64,000 nt of DNA from Chryseobacterium sp. JV274 (GCF_903969135.1 NZ_LR824569.1:620001-684000); one strand, 5' to 3'; shown: positions 1 to 9,817, numbered from the stretch's first letter. Made by a program: numbers and translations. The notes: generated by a model not told the origin, from the sequence alone.

Positions 1-606
1 AAGACCTGGCCATGTCACAGCAACAGTATTCCTTGCTGTCTGAGCATATGTTGGGGAACCAAAAGTACTGGTTAAAAACCCATTTATTCCTTTAAGACCA
101 TAATAACTATTAGACCCATAACTATGAACCAAGTAATTAACGGTAGTAGCATCATCACAACCGTTAACGGTTGTGATAGCAAGCATATATAAACCATTAG
201 GGATACCTGTTAAATATGCAGCATTAACTCCAGCTCCAATAGAACCACTATTAGATCTTACCTCACCAGTAGTTGAACCTGCTTGCTTCATTACAACCCC
301 TGTAGCATCTACATAAACAGAAGACAAAACAGTTCCTGATGAAGCAGAATTGATAGTTCTTATTCTTGCAGTCCCATTAACATCAAGAGTGTTAGTTGGA
401 ACCGTTACCCCAATTCCCACAGTTCCGGCAGGAGTTACAGTAAAATCATTAGCCTGTTGAGCTGTGGAGGGAGCTCCTGTAGAAGGATTGTCTTTAGCTC
501 CATCAACATGGAAAGTGCCTTGAGGGTTCGTCGTATTAATTCCTACTTGTGAATATGCTAATGATGAGATGATCAAAGAACATAAGAGAATAGTTTTTTT
601 CCCCAT
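1..606 (-). CDS. Secreted protein with VGINT-type N-terminus (3' end cut by window)
   Basis: The frame is open for exactly 202 codons from an ATG at 606 to the window edge, so only the N-terminal part is visible. The first ~20 residues form a signal peptide (MGKKTILLCSLIISS, then a cut after AYSQ). Mature sequence begins VGINTTNPQGTFHVDGAKDNPS, a start typical of secreted proteins of Chryseobacterium and relatives. What follows is rich in Gly, Ser, Thr and Asn and has no catalytic motif I can name. The same type of N-terminus occurs in the gene at 31263. Function is unknown; a surface or secreted structural protein is a guess. Confidence 0.75.
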   Translation of the reverse strand, partial: MGKKTILLCSLIISSLAYSQVGINTTNPQGTFHVDGAKDNPSTGAPSTAQQANDFTVTPAGTVGIGVTVPTNTLDVNGTARIRTINSASSGTVLSSVYVDATGVVMKQAGSTTGEVRSNSGSIGAGVNAAYLTGIPNGLYMLAITTVNGCDDATTVNYLVHSYGSNSYYGLKGINGFLTSTFGSPTYAQTARNTVAVTWPGL

Positions 607-762
607 TACTATTTTTTTAATATTTAAGCCGCAATAATACAAAAAGAGTAAAATCACTTCTAAAAAACGCCTATTACATAGATATGACATGAAGTATAAC
701 ACAAGTGTGCGGACTTCTGTAACATTTTTCATCGTTTGTTCAACTAATTAAAATCATATCCT

Positions 763-794
763 TTACTCATTTGTGGTAAAATCTAAATGAGTAA
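763..794. promoter_or_regulatory. Dyad symmetry upstream of lipoprotein gene
   Basis: Arms TTACTCATTT (763-772) and AAATGAGTAA (785-794) are perfect reverse complements, 10 bp each, with a 12-nt centre. The dyad lies about 50 bp before the start at 845, in the divergent interval between that gene and the one at 606. It could be an operator or an RNA hairpin in the leader. There is no T-run directly after it, so a terminator is unlikely. Confidence 0.4.
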
Positions 795-844
795 TTTTAG
801 TTGTTGGGATATGACGTTGATAATACACCAAAATAAAACAGACT

Positions 845-1450
845 ATGAAAAAAATACTTTTCGCCTCTATCCTGGCTTTCTCCGTAATTTCCTGCAAAGA
901 AAACAAATCACGGCAAGCTCCTATAGTAGAAAATGCAGTTGACAATGCTGAATCTTCAGTTTCAGGATCTATTAAGAAAAATGCCACATACTCACGTGGT
1001 GGAAACCTTGTTCATGAAATCTATGAGGAACTTATAAAAAATGATAAATCCTTACAGGAACTGGACAACAGAATAGAAAACATTCAAAAAGAAACCGAAA
1101 CCGCTATTTCGGAATATGATGATATTATCGGAAAATCAGAAATATACTATAATGATGCTACTACATTATCTAGCTCTGTAACCGATTCCATTATCAAAAA
1201 GCATATTGAAGAAGAAATAAAGGCAAGCTCTAAAAAATATGATGTAAAAACACAAGCTATCAGAGATCTCATCGGCAAAATAAAGGTGAATAAAGCAGTG
1301 CTTTATGATCAATATATTGTATTCAAAATCAGAAATACTCTTCCTGAAATTGAAAAATATCAAAATGCTCATCCTTTGAAAACGGACAGCCTTAACCAAT
1401 TTATCAATAAGCAGAATCAACTGCTGGGAGAATTGAAAAAATTAAAATAA
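845..1450 (+). CDS. Predicted lipoprotein with coiled coil, unknown function
   Basis: The 201-residue protein starts with a lipoprotein signal; the lipobox ends at Cys17 (VISC) and is followed by KENKSR, so export to a membrane surface by the Lol/SPII route is expected. Residues ~50-160 are charged, heptad-like helices (many Glu, Lys, Ile, Leu), suggesting a coiled coil. I recognise no named domain. It is followed after 15 bp by the GNAT gene on the same strand, so the two may be cotranscribed, although a shared function is not evident. Confidence 0.75.
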   Translation: MKKILFASILAFSVISCKENKSRQAPIVENAVDNAESSVSGSIKKNATYSRGGNLVHEIYEELIKNDKSLQELDNRIENIQKETETAISEYDDIIGKSEIYYNDATTLSSSVTDSIIKKHIEEEIKASSKKYDVKTQAIRDLIGKIKVNKAVLYDQYIVFKIRNTLPEIEKYQNAHPLKTDSLNQFINKQNQLLGELKKLK

Positions 1451-1465
1451 ACACCATTACACCTC

Positions 1466-1966
1466 ATGAAATATACTACAAAATGGCTCACTGATAAAGC
1501 CCGCGTTAAAGAACTGGTAGACTTTTTTATTACCCATAAAACAGATTCTTATATTTCCCATGGCGAAATGATGTCCGGCAGAGCTATTGATTCCCATCAC
1601 TGGAATCCGGATCTTGAACTGATTCTTACCGAGCAGCTGATTACTGATTTTAATTCTGATGGCAGCTCCAAGCTGAATATTTTAATTGCAGAAAATGAAA
1701 ATGGGGAAATTGTTGGAATGATGGTTTTCAATGTGATCAACAGCCTTTTTAAAAAGTATGCAATTCTGGAGGATATGCTGCTGGATCAGTCTGTAAGAGG
1801 TCAGTCACTTGGAAGTAAGCTTTTGGAGAAAGCTATTCATGAATCTAAAGACTGGAATATCAGCTTTATCCTATTGGAAAGTGGGGTCAACAATCATGGA
1901 GCTCACAACTTTTTTAGTAAGTATGGTTTTAAAAAGGTATCGGAAAGCTATATTTTAACAATATAA
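1466..1966 (+). CDS. GNAT family N-acetyltransferase
   Basis: The 166-residue length is normal for a single GNAT domain. Residues 73-91 give the beta strand pair before the cofactor site (ILIAENENGEIVGMMVF), 103-125 hold the acetyl-CoA pyrophosphate loop with R111-G-Q-S-L-G116, and 142-158 give the typical late motif (NNHGAHNFFSKYGFKKV). The protein should transfer an acetyl group from acetyl-CoA to an amine, but the substrate cannot be read from the sequence. It follows the lipoprotein gene closely. The motifs are clear, so the family call is firm. Confidence 0.88.
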   Translation: MKYTTKWLTDKARVKELVDFFITHKTDSYISHGEMMSGRAIDSHHWNPDLELILTEQLITDFNSDGSSKLNILIAENENGEIVGMMVFNVINSLFKKYAILEDMLLDQSVRGQSLGSKLLEKAIHESKDWNISFILLESGVNNHGAHNFFSKYGFKKVSESYILTI

Positions 1967-2057
1967 ATTTAAATATGCAGAATCAAATTTTAAAGGTAAA
2001 ATCCTCGCCTTAAAAACTGCATAACATCAAGAGTCTCAATCATCCAACAAAAAACTT

Positions 2058-3176
2058 ATGAACACCATTTCAATCATCGGGGCCGGAATCGGAGGGTTAA
2101 CTCTCGGAAATGTACTGAAACAGCATCAGTATGATTTCACGATCTATGAATCCGCTTCCGAAATAAAACCTGTAGGAGCCGGGATTATGATGGCGGTAAA
2201 TGCGATGCAGGTCTTTGATCAACTGGGTTTAAAGGAAAAAATTGAAAAAGCAGGTAATAAAATTCACAGAATTGTTATTGCCAATGAATCGTTACAAACT
2301 ATCTCCAAGACAGAAATTCTGGAACTTGAAACTCAATACAATTCATGCAATGTTGCAATTCACCGGGCTGAGCTCCAGAAGATTTTAGCTGAAAACCTTC
2401 CTTCCGATTCCATTAAACTGAATCATTCTCTACAAAAAATTGAAAAAAAGGGAAACTATATTTTAGATTTTGAAAACGGAAATCAATTTGAAAGTCAGAT
2501 TGTTTTTGGAGCTGACGGCATAAAATCCCCTATCCGAAACCAGATTCTAAAAACCGGAATGATCCGTAATTCAGGGCAAAAATGCTGGCGTGGTCTTTTA
2601 GATTTCGATCTGCCTGAGAAACATCATCAGGAGGCCTTTGAAATGTGGGGAAAAGGAAAACGTTTTGGATTTGTAAAAATTTCTGATAAAAAAGTATACT
2701 GGTATGCCTGCGTGAATGAAAAAAGCTTTGGGAAATATACTGAAATCGCAGAGATTTTTAATGATTTTGATTCTTTGGTATTACAACTTATCGAAGCTAC
2801 TGCAGACGAAAATATTATTTGTAACACAATTTCTGACCTCTCACCTATTCCCAAATGGTATTCTGAAAATTTATGTCTGATTGGAGATGCTGCTCATGCC
2901 ACAACTCCCAATATGGGACAAGGTGCCTGCCAGGCAATTGAAGATGCTTATATCATTGGAAAACTGCTGGAAAAAAATCAGGATTTCAATGCGGTTTTTG
3001 AAGCATTTCAAAGCATCAGAAGAAAAAAAGTAGATTATATTGTCAACACAAGCCGAACCATAGGAAAAGTTTCTCAATGGGAAAGAGGAAATTCAATACG
3101 TAATTTTCTGATGGGTATGATTCCGGAGAGCATCAATCAAAAAATGGCTAAAAAGATTATACAACTGGAAATGTAG
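2058..3176 (+). CDS. FAD-dependent monooxygenase (PHBH/TetX-like)
   Basis: Class A flavoprotein monooxygenase of 372 residues, the usual family length. It shows the N-terminal Rossmann dinucleotide motif G8-A-G-I-G-G13, a middle GADG motif in GADGIKSPIR, and the FAD ribityl/pyrophosphate motif GDAAHATTPNMGQG at about residues 275-289. Such enzymes hydroxylate aromatic or polyketide-like substrates using NAD(P)H and O2. Some relatives inactivate tetracyclines (TetX), but nothing here shows that substrate, so a resistance claim is not justified. No signal peptide, so cytoplasmic. It appears to be a single-gene unit between two ~75-90 bp gaps. Confidence 0.88.
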   Translation: MNTISIIGAGIGGLTLGNVLKQHQYDFTIYESASEIKPVGAGIMMAVNAMQVFDQLGLKEKIEKAGNKIHRIVIANESLQTISKTEILELETQYNSCNVAIHRAELQKILAENLPSDSIKLNHSLQKIEKKGNYILDFENGNQFESQIVFGADGIKSPIRNQILKTGMIRNSGQKCWRGLLDFDLPEKHHQEAFEMWGKGKRFGFVKISDKKVYWYACVNEKSFGKYTEIAEIFNDFDSLVLQLIEATADENIICNTISDLSPIPKWYSENLCLIGDAAHATTPNMGQGACQAIEDAYIIGKLLEKNQDFNAVFEAFQSIRRKKVDYIVNTSRTIGKVSQWERGNSIRNFLMGMIPESINQKMAKKIIQLEM

Positions 3177-3249
3177 AAGTCCGGTTTAAGAAAAATATAA
3201 AATTTAAAAAATTATATTCGATTTATTAATAACAACTAAAATTAAAAAC

Positions 3250-5280
3250 ATGAAAAAAATCTTTTACGTATTGCTCTTATTCATAGGAGTACATACAGCA
3301 CAAGCACAGGAGGTCCCGGTACTGGACAGAGGATTATTTTTTGGAAATCCGGAAATTTCCGGAGGACAGTTGAGCCCGGATGGAAAATGGATTTCCTTTA
3401 CAAAAGAATATGGCGGTATCATGAATATATGGGTAAAAAAAATTGATGAACCTTTTGAAAAAGCCCGTCCACTCACGGATAGCAAACGCCCGATGAACGG
3501 ATATTTCTGGTCAGAAGACGGAAAGTATATTCTTTATGTAAAAGATGGTAACGGAGATGAAAACATGAATATTTTCGCCGTAGATCCTATGGCAAAAGTT
3601 ACCACCGGAGTTCCGGAATCCAGGAATATAACACCTCTTAAAGATGTTACAGCACAGATCTATATGGTGAGCAGAAAAGATCCTGATTTATTGATGATTG
3701 GATTAAATAACCGTGATAAAGCATGGCATGATTTATATTCATTGAAAATTTCTACAGGTGAGCTGAAAAAGATTTATGAAAATACAGACCGTATCACAAG
3801 CTATGAATTTGACTGGGATGAAAAATTGAGAGTCCTTTCCAAAACGGATGATAAAGGAACTACCCAGTTTTTTTATAAAGAAGGCGATAAACTGACTCCT
3901 ATTTATGAGACTTTGGTAACAGAAAGTGCCTATATCTCAAACTGGAATGAAGATAATTCTAAATTCTATCTGGTAACCAACAAAGGGAATCTTGATAAAT
4001 CTACCTTATTCCTGATGGATCCGAAAACCAAACAGATTACAAAAATAGAAAGTGACCCTAAAGATAAAGTAGATTTTGGAGGGCTGTTTCTGGACAGAAA
4101 TACCAGAAAGATGATCTACACCTCTTACACCGGAGACAAAACAGAATACTACTGGAAAGACAAAACATGGGAGGACAATTATAAATTTCTGCAAAGTAAA
4201 TTTCCTGGAAGAGAAGTTAATTTTTCAAGCTCTACCAAGGATTATTCTAAATTCTTAGTTGCTGTTGGAGGGGATAAATATGCTTCTGAAGCGTATTTTT
4301 TTGATGCAAAAACAAAACAGCTGATTTTCCAGTATACCCCAAGAACAGAATTAAAAAAGGTTGAAAAGTATCTGGCTGCAATGACTCCTATTTCTTATAA
4401 AAGCAGTGACGGACTTGAAATTCCGGCATATCTGACTCTACCTGTAGGTTCATCAGGCAAAAATGTTCCTGTCGTTGTTCTTGTTCATGGAGGTCCGAAG
4501 GGTCCAAGGGATTATTGGGGGTACAATTCAACGGTACAGTTTTTAGCCAACAGAGGATATGCAGTATTACAGCCTAACTTCAGAGCGAGTGGTGGTTATG
4601 GTAAAAAGTTCCAGAATGGCGGAGATCTTCAGTGGGGAAAACTGATGCAGGACGATATCACATGGGGTGTAAAATACCTGATTGATAAGGGAATTGCAGA
4701 CAAAAACAAAGTAGTGATCATGGGAGGAAGCTATGGTGGATATGCAACACTGGCAGGTTTAGCCTTCACTCCGGATGTATATGCTGCGGGAGTAGATATT
4801 GTAGGACCAAGCAACCTCTTTACTTTATTGGATTCTGTACCTGCTTACTGGGAAGCGGCACGTGCTTTCCTGTACGGAATGGTAGGTGATCCTAAAACCG
4901 AAGAAGGTAAAAAACGTATGCATGATGCCAGCCCTTTATTCAGTGTGGATAAAATCAACAAACCATTATTGATTGTTCAGGGAGCTAATGATCCAAGAGT
5001 GAAGCAGGCTGAAGCAGATCAGATTGTCATTGCGCTTCGTGATAAGGGTAAAAAGGTAAATTACATTCTTGCTGATGATGAAGGCCATGGATTCCGTAAG
5101 CCGGTTAACAGCATGGCAATGTATGCTGAAACGGAGAAATTCCTTGCTGAAGTAATCGGAGGTAGATATCAGAAAGAAATGCCTGAAAATGTGGCAAAAC
5201 GTCTGAAGGAAATGACCGTTGATATTTCAAAGGTGACTTACACACCCAAAAGCGAAAAAACTGCAGGAGCTTCTAAATAA
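3250..5280 (+). CDS. S9 family prolyl-oligopeptidase-type serine peptidase, secreted
   Basis: The 676-residue protein has a signal peptide ending near AQAQ (residues 17-20). Residues ~30-380 are a WD/PD40-like beta-propeller, and ~390-650 an alpha/beta-hydrolase peptidase domain. The catalytic triad is visible: Ser494 in GGSYGGYA, Asp581 in GANDPR and His613 in DEGHGF. Family members cleave short peptides, often after Pro or as aminopeptidases of dipeptides, here in the periplasm or outside. Length and layout fit the DPP/acylaminoacyl-peptidase group. It is followed by a strong terminator, so it is probably monocistronic. Confidence 0.92.
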   Translation: MKKIFYVLLLFIGVHTAQAQEVPVLDRGLFFGNPEISGGQLSPDGKWISFTKEYGGIMNIWVKKIDEPFEKARPLTDSKRPMNGYFWSEDGKYILYVKDGNGDENMNIFAVDPMAKVTTGVPESRNITPLKDVTAQIYMVSRKDPDLLMIGLNNRDKAWHDLYSLKISTGELKKIYENTDRITSYEFDWDEKLRVLSKTDDKGTTQFFYKEGDKLTPIYETLVTESAYISNWNEDNSKFYLVTNKGNLDKSTLFLMDPKTKQITKIESDPKDKVDFGGLFLDRNTRKMIYTSYTGDKTEYYWKDKTWEDNYKFLQSKFPGREVNFSSSTKDYSKFLVAVGGDKYASEAYFFDAKTKQLIFQYTPRTELKKVEKYLAAMTPISYKSSDGLEIPAYLTLPVGSSGKNVPVVVLVHGGPKGPRDYWGYNSTVQFLANRGYAVLQPNFRASGGYGKKFQNGGDLQWGKLMQDDITWGVKYLIDKGIADKNKVVIMGGSYGGYATLAGLAFTPDVYAAGVDIVGPSNLFTLLDSVPAYWEAARAFLYGMVGDPKTEEGKKRMHDASPLFSVDKINKPLLIVQGANDPRVKQAEADQIVIALRDKGKKVNYILADDEGHGFRKPVNSMAMYAETEKFLAEVIGGRYQKEMPENVAKRLKEMTVDISKVTYTPKSEKTAGASK

Positions 5281-5298
5281 AGCTGCTGTATAAATAAA

Positions 5299-5338
5299 AC
5301 AAAGCCATCTCATTTTTACGAGATGGCTTTTATTTTTT
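5299..5338. terminator. Bidirectional terminator
   Basis: The arms AAAGCCATCTC and GAGATGGCTTT enclose a short ATTTTTAC-type loop and are followed by a T-rich tail on the plus strand and preceded by A residues. It lies between the convergent S9 peptidase gene (plus) and the copper operon's last gene (minus) and probably ends both transcripts. Confidence 0.85.
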
Positions 5339-5344
5339 AAGTCC

Positions 5345-5812
5345 TTATCTTTCATTTTCAACCTGCATTTGCTCTACCCAACGGACCATTTCTTCTATCT
5401 GTTTTTCGGAAAGTTTAGCTTCCGGATGAAGATAAGTATAAGAGGTAAGCGGCATTTTCTTCTGTTGTATCTGATGAGCAATAGATTCTAATTTATTGGC
5501 CTGTTTACGGCGGCTGTAACTACCCCATTCATTAAAATTCAATTCTTCTTTTCCTTTTTTAATATGTTTTTCAAGATAATAACTTAAAGGCTGTATATAG
5601 GAATAAAACGGATAATGAGTAGAATTGCTATGACAATCATAACAGGAATTTGTAAGAACAGATTGCACATTCTCAGGAAGTTTGTACACCTTTGAAATAT
5701 CTGTTGAAGGAACCTGCCCGTAATCAATATTACGGGCAGACTGAATGATCTGAATAAGTAAAAAAATTAGAACAAACCCTAACAATATGTTTTTTATGTG
5801 CCGGTTCATCAC
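5345..5812 (-). CDS. Haem-binding domain protein (CxxCH), membrane-anchored
   Basis: The protein has 155 residues. Residues 7-24 are one hydrophobic segment, an uncleaved signal anchor or signal peptide. A c-type haem motif C57-Y-D-C60-H61 follows, then an NSTHYPFYSYIQP stretch and a helical part ending with KMPLTSYTYLHPEAKLS, matching the Haem_bd family of Bacteroidota. It is the last gene of the copper operon, 11 bp after the DUF3347 lipoprotein gene. The family is thought to bind haem in the periplasm; a redox role alongside the multicopper oxidase is an inference from position. Confidence 0.85.
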   Translation of the reverse strand: MMNRHIKNILLGFVLIFLLIQIIQSARNIDYGQVPSTDISKVYKLPENVQSVLTNSCYDCHSNSTHYPFYSYIQPLSYYLEKHIKKGKEELNFNEWGSYSRRKQANKLESIAHQIQQKKMPLTSYTYLHPEAKLSEKQIEEMVRWVEQMQVENER

Positions 5813-5823
5813 TTTTTACAATT

Positions 5824-6429
5824 TTAAAATACTTTTTTTATAGATCCACAGTTGATCATTTTTTGCCCTTCATACGGATTGATGATCTCTTCCGACTCAC
5901 TGATCCAGGTTCCTCCTTTTCCATTATTGTACATTGGACAAAAGTCCTGGTATAATTTTAATCCGTCGGTTCCTTTTTCTTTGATTAAATCGGCAATATC
6001 ATTACTCAGGGACAGCAGATGTTCTCTCTGATGGGCTATATCGTCAGATTTTTCACCTATATGTTCTGCATTCTCTGCTGCACTTTCCAAAATATCTTTT
6101 ACTTCAGAATTTAGCTTACTTCCATCCTGTTTTTTTAAGATAGAATACAGTTTTTTAGCTTCTAATGAGGCTGTTTTAGAATCATCCTTTGTTAAAGCAT
6201 TTTTTAAAGGCAGATACCCCTCCACAATTTGCTTTATTGAAAATACTGAAGAAACTGTTGATTTTTTTATATCTTTTTCAGAATCATTCTCTGTTTTTAG
6301 TGGTACAGCTTCTACAGACTGCTCTTCCTGCGTTTTAAGATAAGTTTCTGCTGCCTTTTTTGAGGAACTGTTTTTATTACACGAGTATAAAAGAACTCCT
6401 ACTAAAAGAACGGTTAATATGTTTTTCAT
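5824..6429 (-). CDS. DUF3347 lipoprotein
   Basis: The 201-residue lipoprotein has its lipobox at LYSC (Cys17). After a Ser/Lys/Glu-rich linker to about residue 70, a helical DUF3347 domain fills the rest and ends with the signature CPMYNNGKGGTW, NPYEGQKMINCGSI. The Cys-Pro-Met and Gly-Lys-x-Met-x-x-Cys-Gly pieces are the conserved part and look like soft-metal ligands; copper binding is inferred. DUF3347 is often a C-terminal part of CusB-type efflux adaptors. Here it stands alone, as in the gene at 9344, and it is cotranscribed with the multicopper oxidase gene 36 bp upstream. Confidence 0.85.
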   Translation of the reverse strand: MKNILTVLLVGVLLYSCNKNSSSKKAAETYLKTQEEQSVEAVPLKTENDSEKDIKKSTVSSVFSIKQIVEGYLPLKNALTKDDSKTASLEAKKLYSILKKQDGSKLNSEVKDILESAAENAEHIGEKSDDIAHQREHLLSLSNDIADLIKEKGTDGLKLYQDFCPMYNNGKGGTWISESEEIINPYEGQKMINCGSIKKVF

Positions 6430-6465
6430 TTTTTTTTAATTAATTTTATAAAATTCTATTGTGTA

Positions 6466-9255
6466 TCAGTAGGTTAAAGTAACACCTGCACCCCAGCCCA
6501 TTTCATTATCATAGTTTCCGGAAACGGATAACCATTTTTGAAGAATATATCTCATTCCTGTTGAGAATTCCCCATCAGAATTGACACTGAAATTTCCTCT
6601 CAGTCTTCTGGAAAGTGGAATATCCTCACGGCTCAGCTCCAATAATACTTTTCCGTTTTGGTCCACACTTGCATCAGCGGTAATCAACATGGGAAGTACA
6701 TACTGCATACCTATCATGAATGCAAATTTGTTTTTGGAAGCTTTCTGCTGTCCGAACCAGGTTTTTTTACCATGAAAATCCATACCCATATCCTCTGTCA
6801 TCTGTCTTTCCATGATCTCATGATTTTTTTGAACTCTGACTCCTGCATAAGGAAGCGCCCATTGGAATTTTCCTAAGAAGCGTCCTACTTTTGCACTTCC
6901 TTCAAAATGATCAAAATTCCAGTTGGAATGAAACTCGTTAAGGTTTGCCCATCTCGGTCCGAACATTGTCATTGTTTCTGCATGAATTTTATTGCTTGCT
7001 ATATCCAGCATCGCCATAGAACTGGTCATTGTATTATCCTGTATAAAATTTTTCCAGGCTAATTTTCTGTTCGGAAGCTGTGGATTCGGTTTTGAATTTT
7101 CATAACTGAAAACTCTTCCCATTCCTGCCATCATATGATATAAAATATGACAGTGGAAAAACCAGTCTCCATCCTGATTGGCAGCAAACTCTATTGTTAC
7201 GGTTTCCATCGGCATGATATCTACCACATTTTTCAATGGAGAATACTCTCCTTTTGAATTGATTAATCTGAAATCATGCCCGTGAAGGTGCATCGGGTGG
7301 CGCATCATAGAATTATTATACATTTTAATTCTAAGAATTTCTCCCTTTTTTATCAGTATTTTATCTGTTTCTGTAACAGTTTTGTTGTCCAGCGTCCACA
7401 GATAATGGTTCATATTTCCTTCCAGTGTAAATTTCATTTCACGAATGGTATCCGTAGGAAGAATAGTTTTTTCAGGAGATTTTAAAATATTGTAAGACAA
7501 TCTCTTGATTGTTTTTTCTTCCTTCATCTCCATTTCTGAGTGTTGAGAGTGATCTTCTTTTTTATCTTCCTTTGTCTTCATTCCCATCATCTCATTGATA
7601 TGTTTCGCTGTAGTTTTTCTTTGATTTTCAGATAATTCCGGGTACATCACTTCATTCATATCCATCATCTGATTTCCCATCGTCATATTCATCGGTTTCA
7701 TATTTCCGCTCATCTCCATCATTCCGTTCATCATTTTCATTCCTTCAAAAAGCATCAGCCTTGGAAGATTGGGTGCTTCAATTTTTTCACCTGAACCCAG
7801 CCAAAGGGAAGCATGTCCTATTCTATCTTCAGAAGTCGCTCTGAATTCAAAGCTTTTATTCTCAGGAATGGTAACTTCAATGTCATACGTTTCGGAAACC
7901 CCAACAATCAGACGGTCAACTTCTACCGGGACAACATCATTTCCGTCATTTCCAACTACTTTTATCTTTCCTCCACCATAATTCAGCCAGAAATAGGTGG
8001 ATGAACCTCCATTGGCGACTCTCAATCTTACTTTATCACCAGCTTTTAGATTAGAATAATCAGAACTGGGAGTACCATTAATCAGAAATTTATCATAATA
8101 GACATCACTTACATCCATGGCTTCCATTCTTTTCCATTCATTCAATGCTTTTGTCCCGAAGTTTCCGGACTTGATGGCTTCCCAATAACTCTGTACTGCA
8201 TTTTTCTTTACCGCATACCAGTCTGTATTGGCCATATGAAGTCGTCTTGCAATCTGCATGGGATCATCATCACTCCAATCGCCCAGCAAAACAGGAATTT
8301 CCGCATTGTATTCTGTTTTAGGCTCACCTTCTCTTTTATTGAAAACCAGTATTCCATTCATTCCTATCTGCTCCTGAAGGGCTTCATGGGAATGATACCA
8401 ATACGTTCCGTTTTGGGAAACTCTGAATTTGTATAAGTGGGTTTCTCCCGGTGTCACAGGTTTTGTAGTAAGATAGGGAACTCCATCATGCTCATTGGGC
8501 AGAATTACTCCATGCCAGTGCAATCCTGTATTTTCTTTAAGCATATTGTGCAGGTAAATCTCGGCAGTATCTCCTTCTGTGAAATATAAAGTAGGAGCCT
8601 GAAGTTTCCCGTTGATCGCAATAGCTCTCCTGCTTTTTCCAGTGAAATTGACAATGGTATCTTTTACATACAGATCATAACGAACTGTTTTCCCACCAAA
8701 AGTAATTCTTCCGTTTTCAGAATTACGTTTTAAAATAGATTTCTCCTCTTTCGGATTTTCTGCCTGTACATGAGAATGATCTTCCTTTTCAACCAGATCC
8801 ATCCCACATTTAGGACATTTTCCCGGCTTATCGGAAACTACTTCAGGATGCATCGGACAGGTATAAGTAGTTTGAGCTTGAGTTAAAACCTGGGTTTTAG
8901 CTGGTGATAGAGCTTTTTTCTCTGGCTGAACAGAAGGCTTTATTACTTTTGCTTTCTCAGCCTTATTGGTTTCCTTTGTTTTACTTGCCTTTTTAAGGTC
9001 TCCATTTCTCTCAACTTTTACCTTATTTATTTTTGTTTCTGCAGGCTTTGTCTTCGTTTCTGTTTTAAGTATAGGTTTCGCATAAGGCTTTACAACGACC
9101 GTCTTTTTAACCAGAGTCATTCCGCATTTCGGGCAGTCTCCAGGTTTTGAGGACACCACTTCAGGGTGCATCGGACAGGTATAATATGTTTTTGTAGTTT
9201 GTGCGAAAGTAAAAACAGAGAATAAAAGCACCAGAAACATTATCAGTTTTTTCAT
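6466..9255 (-). CDS. Multicopper oxidase with two heavy-metal-binding domains and a beta-rich C-terminal extension
   Basis: 929 residues, far longer than a usual CopA oxidase (~600). Order: signal peptide (1-19); two heavy-metal-binding domains with YTCPMHPEVV and CPKCGM (24-50 and 130-155) joined by a Lys-rich linker; three cupredoxin domains (~190-715). Copper ligands seen are H246-W-H248, H288-S-H290, H653-P-M-H656-L-H658 and H701-C702-H703 with H707 and M712. A Met-rich loop (505-565, ending in His-rich sequence near 570) resembles copper-loading regions. Residues ~745-929 are outside the oxidase fold, rich in alternating strands and end in an aromatic residue (TLTY), like CopB-type outer-membrane strands. 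Probable role: periplasmic Cu(I) oxidation and detoxification. Middle gene of the five-gene operon. Confidence 0.9.
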   Translation of the reverse strand: MKKLIMFLVLLFSVFTFAQTTKTYYTCPMHPEVVSSKPGDCPKCGMTLVKKTVVVKPYAKPILKTETKTKPAETKINKVKVERNGDLKKASKTKETNKAEKAKVIKPSVQPEKKALSPAKTQVLTQAQTTYTCPMHPEVVSDKPGKCPKCGMDLVEKEDHSHVQAENPKEEKSILKRNSENGRITFGGKTVRYDLYVKDTIVNFTGKSRRAIAINGKLQAPTLYFTEGDTAEIYLHNMLKENTGLHWHGVILPNEHDGVPYLTTKPVTPGETHLYKFRVSQNGTYWYHSHEALQEQIGMNGILVFNKREGEPKTEYNAEIPVLLGDWSDDDPMQIARRLHMANTDWYAVKKNAVQSYWEAIKSGNFGTKALNEWKRMEAMDVSDVYYDKFLINGTPSSDYSNLKAGDKVRLRVANGGSSTYFWLNYGGGKIKVVGNDGNDVVPVEVDRLIVGVSETYDIEVTIPENKSFEFRATSEDRIGHASLWLGSGEKIEAPNLPRLMLFEGMKMMNGMMEMSGNMKPMNMTMGNQMMDMNEVMYPELSENQRKTTAKHINEMMGMKTKEDKKEDHSQHSEMEMKEEKTIKRLSYNILKSPEKTILPTDTIREMKFTLEGNMNHYLWTLDNKTVTETDKILIKKGEILRIKMYNNSMMRHPMHLHGHDFRLINSKGEYSPLKNVVDIMPMETVTIEFAANQDGDWFFHCHILYHMMAGMGRVFSYENSKPNPQLPNRKLAWKNFIQDNTMTSSMAMLDIASNKIHAETMTMFGPRWANLNEFHSNWNFDHFEGSAKVGRFLGKFQWALPYAGVRVQKNHEIMERQMTEDMGMDFHGKKTWFGQQKASKNKFAFMIGMQYVLPMLITADASVDQNGKVLLELSREDIPLSRRLRGNFSVNSDGEFSTGMRYILQKWLSVSGNYDNEMGWGAGVTLTY

Positions 9256-9343
9256 AATATTTCAAAGTTTTAGAAGCCGTACAACTTAAAGTTAATTATA
9301 ACTTAAGATATACAACTTATTATTTTAAAGAATAATAGACTAA

Positions 9344-9817
9344 TTATTTAATCTCTGACTTTACACTTCCGCATGAAAGCATAGACTTCCCGTAGTATGG
9401 ATTAAGGATCTGTTTTTCGTCGCTCAGCCAGCTTCCGTCAGCCATTGGGCAATATTGTACATAGACTGGTTTTTCAGAAAGTTTGAACTGCTTGGTCAAA
9501 GCGATCATATTATCTGAAAGATTGAAAAAAGTTTCTCTTTGGGCAGCAACGTTTCTTGCTTCAGAAATAGCAGATGCATCTTTTCTCAGAACATTCAGGT
9601 TACCTTCTGAAACCATTTTATAATCAATGGTTGAAGCTGTTTTAATGAATTCTGTTGCGGCTTTTGATGTTTTGTCAGCATCATCTGAAGCTAACGCTGA
9701 TTTGATTGCGATATAGTTCTGATACAGCTTAGAAACCTGAGCATCCTTTTTAGATTGTGCTGATAATGAAATGATTGAGAATAAAGATAAGGCTGCTGTG
9801 ATGATATATTTTTTCAT
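9344..9817 (-). CDS. DUF3347 domain protein, secreted
   Basis: A 157-residue protein with a signal peptide cut after SLSAQ (about residue 20). The rest is a single DUF3347 domain: amphipathic helices, then the closing signature YCPMADGSWLSDEKQILNPYYGKSML followed by SCGS. It is a smaller relative of the lipoprotein encoded at 5824 in the same operon, so the operon carries two forms, one soluble in the periplasm and one lipid-anchored. The conserved Cys, Met and Gly positions suggest metal handling; this is not proven for stand-alone forms. It lies 88 bp upstream of the multicopper oxidase gene. Confidence 0.85.
   Translation of the reverse strand: MKKYIITAALSLFSIISLSAQSKKDAQVSKLYQNYIAIKSALASDDADKTSKAATEFIKTASTIDYKMVSEGNLNVLRKDASAISEARNVAAQRETFFNLSDNMIALTKQFKLSEKPVYVQYCPMADGSWLSDEKQILNPYYGKSMLSCGSVKSEIK

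Noticed and set aside
2058..3176. Tetracycline-inactivating TetX
   Set aside because: Only the general class A monooxygenase motifs are visible; nothing specific to tetracycline is shown.
7276..8436. Several open frames opposite the multicopper oxidase
   Set aside because: They are antisense to a strongly conserved gene and show no domain, signal peptide or promoter.
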